Assembly (NCBI GenBank): GCA_022828595.1 | Contig: JAKGHH010000002.1 | Coordinates: forward strand, 38,038,222 to 38,102,221 | Source: Nelumbo lutea | Lineage: Eukaryota > Streptophyta > Magnoliopsida > Proteales > Nelumbonaceae | Reading direction: 5' to 3' | Length of the DNA stretch: 64,000 nucleotides | Shown here: positions 57,174-64,000 of the stretch, piece after piece | Layout of the letters: every line of letters begins with the position of its first letter | Numbering within the stretch: the stretch's first letter is position 1 | Notes under the pieces: model-generated | Database searches by the model: none | Told to the model about the DNA's origin: nothing | Seen by the model: only the letters and a program-made list of their open reading frames with translations | Translations under genes and position numbers: made by a program

Positions 57174-58488
57174 GGTTTGAGAGAGATACTCTTTGATGAA
57201 CCAGTGGATGGATCAATGGAGAATGAGAGTGGAATAGGAATAGGTGTTCCAGAGCAGCCTTCAGCACTGGGGCTTCCGCACATGAGAGGGTTTCCCACAA
57301 CACTAGAAGAAGAAACAACGAGTAACAAGAAGCGTAAGAGAAATTAAACTAGACAGAGGAAAAGAACAGTAAAGAGTTGCAGAGAAGCCTTACTTGAATG
57401 TTCTGGTGGGAAACTTGGGGACAGGACCTCTGAGGTTGTTAAAAGACAAGTCTCTGAGCAAAACACAAAACGAGAAAAGAAGAGAAGACAACCCCTTACT
57501 TGAGTTTGTTCAAAAGAAGCAATTTTCTTGTACAGAACGCAATCAGAAACTGTGCAGGTTTGAAGAAAGAGAATTAATTCTCACAAGAAAGTAAGCTGAG
57601 GGATTTTGGCCAAGGACACTGGGAATGCTCCGGATAAGCTGTTATTATTCAGCCTCCTACACGATTAAATACATGGAAACAAAGAAAAGATAAGAAGTAA
57701 GAGATTAGATGCAGAGGACTAATAAGAAAGAAGCATGGATTCAACAAAGAAAGAGATGAATAGCTCTTTGTGTTTATTCAAAAGGCTCACAGGTATAGCA
57801 AACTGCTGAGTTGACCCAGAGACACGGGAATGTTGCCGGAGAACCGGTTATTGGATAGATCCAACGTCTGAAGCTTGGGAAGGTTTCCGAGCTCCATCGG
57901 AATTTCTCCAGAAATGTTATTGTTCTGCAATAACCTGCAAATTTCAACCAAATAAGAAAATAATAAATGCATAATAAAAACCCAGATGGGTCTTTGAAAA
58001 TTTCAATCGAATAGATGCTTTCTATATTCTCTTATCTTACAATTGTCGAAGATTTGTGAGGTTCCCAATTCTTCCAGACAGAGTTCCTGATAAACTCAGG
58101 CTTGGAACTCCCCTGCAATACCCATGAACTTGAGAAGCTACTTTTCTTTCTCTTCTCCAAAAAGTCTAAATATAAGAGGAGAAGTTGATATAGAACTTAC
58201 AGGCCAATAACGAGGTTTTCTGGGGAACAAGTAATCATAGCCCAACTACAAGGATCGACCGAGTCTTCATCCCAGTTGTTCAGAACTCCATGGGGATCGT
58301 TCAGAGACCTTCTGATACTGATCAGAGCTTCCACTGATAAAAATGTGATAAATAAATAAATAAACAATATAAGCAAAGAAATTAAGTGAGCTGGACTAAA
58401 ACTTACCTTCATGGTTTCGAGGTTCATAAGACAAAGAGAGGCTTGCAGAGGAAAGAATGAAGATGAGAACGATGAGCTTGAAATCCAT
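55509..58488 (-). CDS. NIK-type leucine-rich-repeat receptor kinase (LRR-RLK subfamily II), 11 exons
   Basis: Membrane receptor kinase of the SERK/NIK group; NIK proteins act in antiviral and developmental signalling. CDS exons: 58488-58407, 58333-58201, 58112-58041, 57934-57791, 57656-57585, 57453-57394, 57302-57190, 57081-56947, 56847-56503, 56390-56011, 55904-55509. All introns are GT..AG; total 1,932 nt, 643 aa, the usual NIK length. Signal peptide 1-20; LRR N-cap with DPCSW about 56; four to five LRRs to about 190; membrane span 234-256; kinase with LGKGGFGNV 304-312, Lys326, HRD 419-421, DFG 439-441, Thr454/455 in [17 protein letters not shown] 465-467; C-terminal AMELSGPR typical of NIK. 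The tail carries His/Asn- and Asp-rich runs. An in-frame ATG at 58533 would add 15 residues before a less ideal signal peptide. The active-site residues are intact. Confidence 0.93.
56848..56946 (-). other. NIK intron 8, 99 bp, no in-frame stop
   Basis: GTCAGC..ATACAG on the minus strand. It is A/T-rich compared with its exons. It is a multiple of three and open, so an ORF search reads through it and adds 33 residues before the kinase. Removing it restores the juxtamembrane length and 11-exon layout normal for the family. Confidence 0.8.
57082..57189 (-). other. NIK intron 7, 108 bp, no in-frame stop, (CT)n-rich
   Basis: GTATCT..TTTCAG on the minus strand, with a long (CT)n run at 57127-57171. 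It is a multiple of three and open in the coding frame, so retention would insert 36 residues, many Leu-Ser, just before the membrane span. Confidence 0.8.
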
Positions 58489-58557
58489 GGATGTTGCAGC
58501 TGAGGACTTGAGAACATCTTTTACCGAAACCATGCTCTTTATCTCTAGCTTCTCTGC

Positions 58558-58563
58558 TTTATA
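58558..58563 (-). promoter_or_regulatory. Possible TATA box of the NIK-type gene
   Basis: TATAAA on the minus strand. A start about 30 bp downstream would fall at the 58533 ATG, which favours 58488 as the true start codon. A (GA/CT)-rich patch lies just upstream (58598-58622). Confidence 0.35.
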
Positions 58564-58870
58564 TCTATAAACTCTCTTTGTAAAGAAACATAAAAAATGA
58601 GAGAGGGAGAGAGAAAGAGAGAGGAAATCAGGCATATGATACGAGCTGTCAGAAGAGCGCAGAATTTGAGAGGTACTGAAGTGGCTACTGTACTCACTGA
58701 ACCAACATGCCCCCCTTACTCATTCCACGGTTAGGGGGGAGAGGTCTGGAAAAGAAAGAAAAAGAGTTTCCTTTTTCTTATTCTTTTAATTTTTTTTATT
58801 ATTTGTCTTCTTATACTTTATTATTTTTCAATTTGAACATTCAAACCAAAAAGAGAAAGACTACCAGAGA

Positions 58871-59430
58871 GATAATGACCCTGTTTAGATAAGCTTTTGC
58901 CTTTTAGCTTTATGTGGAAAACAAAATTGAGGCAAAAAAAGAATTTGAGCAATGGGGTAAGAATTGCTTTTAAAAAACATTATAATCTGAAGCCAAAACA
59001 CTTCAGAGAGCCAAATTACAGAGCCTAAAATCACGACTTTGTGCTTTTGGGCTTTAAAGCACAAATCCAGAAGCTTATCCCAAGTGATAAATTAATTCTT
59101 TCTCTCATAGGAACTTGTGTTGGATGTTCTGATAACTTAGTGGTGATGGTGATGAAAACTCAGGCCATTAATACAAGCACGGTAGAAATAATTTTGAAGA
59201 GAGAATTTGAGAAAGAAAGAATTGATAACAAAGAGAGAAATTCCAATGTTCAGAGCTATCACTTTGGATCTTTGGGCTTCCTACATTGCCTTCTGTTATT
59301 ATATTGCAGCCCAGATTTTAAGGCTGTTGTGGCTGTTTGATAACAGATGAAGGGGCTGAACTGAATGTTTTATTGATTTGTTTTTTAGTGAGCAATAAGT
59401 CATTCAGTTCACCCACTTCAGCTATTGTCC
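58871..59430. repeat. Possible MITE with GATAAGCTT ends, otherwise unassigned
   Basis: CCTGTTTAGATAAGCTTTTG (about 58881-58900) mirrors CAGAAGCTTATCCC (about 59069-59082), with AAAAGC words inside. No target duplication was defined. The sequence to 59430 has no recognised gene. Confidence 0.4.
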
Positions 59431-59900
59431 CTATGTCTCCATTCTCCCAATCCTTACTTTTTCTCCACCTACAAACAGGGAGGGAACACCCTTTATCTCT
59501 GTCATATGACCAAACAGAAGCATGACTTCATATCTACAGATATATGAACAACAAAGAGTTCCAATGTTGTACATGAGATGTCAAAGTAAAACATCAATGA
59601 GATAAAAACAAAGATGAATGCTCTGAAGTTGGAGACATGTCTCATGACTAGACAATATTCATGATGACATAGCTGGATTTTTTTAATATATATGACATGT
59701 CAAAATAAAACTTTAATGAGATTAAAAAAAAGATGAATAGTCTAAAATTGGAGAGGGAACAAATTTTCAACCATGCTAAAGCTGGAGAGAAGCTCTAAAT
59801 TGGTGTGTACTACCCAGCATCCCAAGTTTGGTACAGATGGAATCAGATAAGGAAAGGGGAAAAAAAGAAAAATGAAAGCAATGCTGAAGAGACTATCAGG

Positions 59901-60329
59901 TAGGGGTGCCAATGGACTGGTTTTTAGATTGGATCCATCCAAATCAAAATTAATTTGGACAGATTGGATGGACCGACAAGACATATCGGATTAGACCAGT
60001 CTAGACTTAATGGACCAAAGTATTTATTGGATTGGATTGGATCCGGTTCATTCATAATGAATTTATATTGGGTTGGGTTGAATTGAGCCAATATCTGGTC
60101 CATTGATAGCAGATACATATATAGGTGTCAATGAACCAGATTTGGATTAAAATAATCTTAGTTAAAACAAATTTGAACATATTGGATGGTCCAGAGTCCA
60201 AACATTAAATCGGACCAGTCCAAAATGGTTTAAAATATTCATTAAATTGGATTGGACCTGACCCATTTGCAATGAACTCACATTGAACTGGATCGGATTG
60301 GACCAAATCCAGTCCCATTGACACCCCTA
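59901..60329. mobile_element. Dimeric hAT-like MITE with 8-bp target duplication
   Basis: 429 bp. TAGGGGTGCCAATGGAC at the left mirrors CCCATTGACACCCCTA at the right. CTATCAGG is exact at 59893-59900 and 60330-60337. A second internal start, AGGTGTCAATGAACCAG (about 60123), follows CCATTGATAGC, so two units of about 215 bp lie head to tail. Confidence 0.85.
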
Positions 60330-60337
60330 CTATCAGG

Positions 60338-61260
60338 TTGTTAGGTTGTTTGGTTATGTGGTTTTTTAATTTTTTTTCTCAGAAAACACTACCACATCGG
60401 CACCAATTTGGTGTGGGTGTTTAACATGTGATATTTCTTGTATGATGGGTGGGATTCACTGTTTTTTTTTTCCTACTAGTGAATAATTATCATTTCTAAT
60501 GATTTCAAAGCAAAACCAGACTAACCCTTTCGTCCCAGGTTAGCTGGGAGCATGGGACCAACATTGGGTAATGGCCCTTTAGTTATCGATGCTAGATAAT
60601 AATAAAATACAAAGAAGAAGAAGATAAAATAGTATCACAAATTAAATAATGGACATGCCTATTTGAAGGCCACATAAAATGAAATCACTTCATTGTGGGG
60701 GTGTTTGCCAATGTGAATGATTTTATTTTTTAGATCAGAAACAACTACCACATTGTATTGCTTTTGCTGACATGGCAATTGTTTTTATTTAAAAAAAATA
60801 GAAACCATTCGTATTTGCAAACAACCCCTTTAATTTTGTGTAGCATCTTGAGTTTTTATTACATGAAATGGATTAATATGTTATTAACAAAGAGGGAAAA
60901 ATGTATGAATTTTTATTTTTTAACTTTTTGTTTCCTTAGCCATTGGCAATAAATACAACCGATGTGGCATATAGTTGGGGGCAAGGTTTAGAGATGATGA
61001 TAGATGATATTGTTCATAAAAAATGAAGAATGAACCCATTTTGACGGTGAACTTGTGGACTGGAGTGAAGAGACAAACATACAGTTAATCAGATCATTTT
61101 CATTTTATATGATATCTAGATCAGGCTATTAATAAGCAGTTATAGCTAGTTCGTGATTAGACAATGAAATAAATACCCTGATAAATGCTGATCAATTACC
61201 CCTATTGAAGGCTTTCACAGACATAAAACACAAACAAATTTTCATGAGCATCTGCCCACA
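60338..61260. other. Intergenic, AT-rich, nothing recognised
   Basis: No coding region or clear repeat structure was found. Confidence 0.4.
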
Positions 61261-61265
61261 TTTAC

Positions 61266-61570
61266 AAATTGGTTTTTCCAATTTGAAACCGGATTGGACA
61301 GGGAATCATTTTGGGGACCAGTTCTTGGGTTGAACGGTCTGGCCATCCAGTCTGAATGGACGGTCCATTCTGACAAAAAAAAAAAAAAACAAACAAATGA
61401 CCAAAAACCGTTGTCCGTGTTGATGGTTTGATTGTCTGAGTCAGTAGTTTCCTGATCAAATCAATGGTTTTTGGCCAAAAAACAGTTTTGGGAATAAAAT
61501 GGAACTGGTCAAATGACTGATTTCCGGTTTTTTCCAATCTGACCATTCGGTGTGGTCCGATTTTGAACAA
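61266..61570 (-). repeat. Copy 2 of the dispersed AAAACCATT repeat
   Basis: The minus strand matches 47083-47360 over several blocks, for example CCAAAAACCATTGATTTG, AAACTACTGACTC and the initial GGACCAC. It contains an A-run at 61375-61389. Confidence 0.65.
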
Positions 61571-62470
61571 GTCTGAAAACAGTCACTTTGTGTTAGAAAA
61601 AAAAAAAAAGAAAAAACAAAAAACAAAAATTAGGACCCCTTGCTAAACCTAATATTGTTGGGTAATGATCTTTCTTATATTCTAGAGATGACCACTTGCA
61701 TACATTTACTCGTGTGTTTTCACTTTTCACAGGATATTTATTAGTGTAGTAAATTCATGTATCATTTCTATTAATTTTGGGTGCCATAAGCTAGGTGTTT
61801 GGAATTTCCTATACTGGGTTGAGCTATTATCTTGGAAGTTTGGAACTTCTGATTCTAAAATTGGTTTTAACCGTAATAGACCTTATGAGTAGTAACTCTC
61901 CAAATGCCACATCGATAAGGTTCGTGGTGTTGCTTGAGTTTTCCATTTCTCTCCAATTCTGTGATAAAAGAATGATTAGACGGTACATACGATAACGAAA
62001 TATAATCACATTGAGAACCATAAAACTTCATTGAGAAGAGATGTTGGATGATTAATCCAAAGTGGAAACACCATAAAGTTCCATGTAACATTAAAATATA
62101 GATCAACCAACTAAAGTTGGAGACCGGAGAGGACCTATAAATTGGTAGCTATGCCTAATTATGCTAATTAGGTATAAATGGAATAAAAAAGGGAGGTTAT
62201 ATCAAATGTTCTATTTGGGTTTGGCAATATGCAAAGTATCAATACCCATGATACACAAAAATTGCGTATGAAACAATTCAAAGAGTTATTATTATAAATT
62301 ATAACACCATGGTTGATAAATAATTATAAATTATAATGTGTAATTGAATATAAAACCATGTTTGTCCTAGTTAATCAATTTTCTTTATCAGACACATGCA
62401 CATAAATATATGCTTTCACACTTCAGAAGAGTTTAATAATAAAATATTTTCTTCTTGAAAGAAAAGCAAC
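61571..62470. other. Intergenic, no supported gene
   Basis: AT-rich sequence; short open frames on both strands have no recognisable domain. Confidence 0.4.
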
Positions 62471-62478
62471 TTGTTTTT

Positions 62479-62535
62479 CACTACAAGAAATTTCGTATTA
62501 GCCGGACCGCCGGAAAAACCTTCTTTTTTGTAGTG
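62479..62535. mobile_element. 57-bp CACTA transposon remnant
   Basis: CACTACAAGAAATTT at the left mirrors CTTCTTTTTTGTAGTG at the right; TTT flanks both sides (62476-62478 and 62536-62538), fitting the 3-bp duplication of CACTA elements. Only the terminal repeats and about 25 bp, including GCCGGACCGCCGG, remain. Confidence 0.78.
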
Positions 62536-63199
62536 TTTGCTTCTCAAAACATGTGTTTCAATTATTAATATATATATATATTTTACAGATGTGGTAATTT
62601 GGAAAACAAAAACATTATCATGTTGTAGAACACCCCTTAAATTATCTGTTGTTACTTCAAAATATGTCCCTTTTGGTAGGTCTGCCTCTAAATTATTTTT
62701 ATTATTTTAATTTTTTTTTCATTTGAGGAAGTTAAGCGCTTGAACCGAATGGTTGGACCGGCCCATGACCTAACAACTAAATCGGTTTTATGTCCGATCC
62801 GAGTCTGACGACACTACTATTTTAGACCCCTTTCTTGCCAATTTATTATCAGCCATATTTAAGGCAATTAAAACACAAAGAACATGTTCCATTATTTGAA
62901 GAATATGCAGATATTTTATTATCTTTGAAACAATTTGGAGATTTAACTCGAAAACAATAAGGAATCAAAAGAAAGATGATCCTTTTTTTGGCAAAGAAAC
63001 AGTACAGGACACTAACTAAAGGTAAGCAGAATTTATTCTTCTTCATCATATTGACAAAGATATTAGCCTTATAAATTGATGTAGATTCAACTACAAGGTT
63101 GTGTTGATATGGAAGAATGAGAGAATTTTTTCTGATTAAAGCTAAAGGAATAGTAAAATTTGCATTCCGACAATGGATGTAAAGTTTATAATTTTGACT

Positions 63200-63277
63200 C
63201 AGTTTGGAAGGAGTATAAATACAAATATATAGTGCAAAATCTTACATTTTGTATGTATTTGTACTCCTTCCAAACTG
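63200..63277. mobile_element. Small inverted-repeat MITE
   Basis: 78 bp. CAGTTTGGAAGGAGTATAAA at 63200-63219 pairs with TATTTGTACTCCTTCCAAAC at the right end; the 24-bp arms differ at one base. A related half (GAAAGGAGTACAAATACAAA) lies near 53790. Confidence 0.75.
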
Positions 63278-64000
63278 AACCTTTATCTTATTGACAATAC
63301 AAAATTTGCATTCTGAAAACTTATGCAAAATCTGCATCACCATCATTCTTTAAAATAATAAAGTGGGGTTCATATCATTTTCCATCTCATTCTATACTTT
63401 CCTTAGGATACTTTCCTCGCATATGAAAAAACAACTTTCTCCAAACATTCTCTCTCATAAAGTGGAGACCACCCCATTTTACTCCCATTTCTACTCCCAA
63501 ACAAACAAACAAACCAAAAAGTAGGGAATAACCAGAAATAAAAGTAAACTAGAATTTGCACTCAGCGTATGGAATTCTCTTACATCTGCACCAAAATAAA
63601 TAAAATTTGCACTTACAAAGAAAGTGAACCGAAAGAGACATATACACCAAGCCATAGATCACTATTAAACCTTGTGCCAATTAAGTGGAGAAACTCTTAT
63701 ATATGTTGTTAAGCCACGAGTACAAGTACAACAGGAGGCCCATGTCCAGTAGGATGATGGGCAGCTTTCATTTTAATTTATTAACATAAATAAAAACAAA
63801 GTTTCCATTTTAAAATCCTATATATGTCAAAGTACCCTGGAGTTTAAAGCAATGAAGCAATAAGAGAACAAAAACTTTCACACTTGAAAGACTCCGGCTT
63901 GTTTCTTCTGACAACTTATTTAAAACAAATGACATAAGGAAAAGTGATAAATCTAATATTCGAGAATACGATATAGAGTATTTTCCATATAAGGAATTAG
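63278..64000. other. Intergenic to the window end
   Basis: AT-rich, no gene or element recognised. Confidence 0.4.

Overview
This is plant nuclear DNA, almost certainly from a flowering plant. It holds three recognisable intact host genes in a repeat-rich, AT-rich background: a one-exon class III (GH18) chitinase on the + strand (1549-2421), an 11-exon ATG18b-type autophagy gene on the - strand (4689-44499), and an 11-exon NIK-type leucine-rich-repeat receptor kinase on the - strand (55509-58488). The Ty1/copia elements, 5'-truncated LINEs and hAT-like MITEs, with splice-consistent GT..AG introns, fit an angiosperm with large TE-filled introns. I cannot name the species.

The ATG18b gene spans about 39.8 kb for only 1,119 coding bases. 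All 11 exons were rebuilt by hand: every junction is GT..AG, phases agree, and the product is 372 aa with the phosphoinositide-binding FRRG motif. Intron 2 (17.2 kb) and intron 8 (9.1 kb) are the main TE traps. Intron 8 holds a complete copia element (CopA, 11714-17267, target duplication GTATC) whose single gag-pol frame is interrupted only by five UAG codons. Intron 2 holds a layered insertion: a LINE remnant split by copia CopD and by copia CopC, with a full-length copia CopB (32709-38301, target duplication AACAG) inside CopC. LINE fragments, several with 13-20 bp target duplications, and MITEs fill introns 2, 4, 5, 6, 8 and 10.

From 44.5 to 55.5 kb lies AT-rich intergenic DNA with MITE-like elements, including one nested in another at a palindromic site. 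The NIK-like kinase follows. Downstream of it (58.6-64 kb) are a dimeric hAT-like MITE, a copy of a repeat also found at 47 kb, a 57-bp CACTA remnant and a small inverted-repeat MITE.

The three host genes are not an operon-like unit. Chitinase and NIK-type kinase relate to defence and ATG18b to autophagy, but nothing in the sequence links them beyond proximity. I found no convincing undescribed gene system. The most unusual signals are the UAG-only decay of CopA, the four-layer nest in intron 2, a 53-bp perfect inverted repeat, and a head-to-tail dimeric MITE family.
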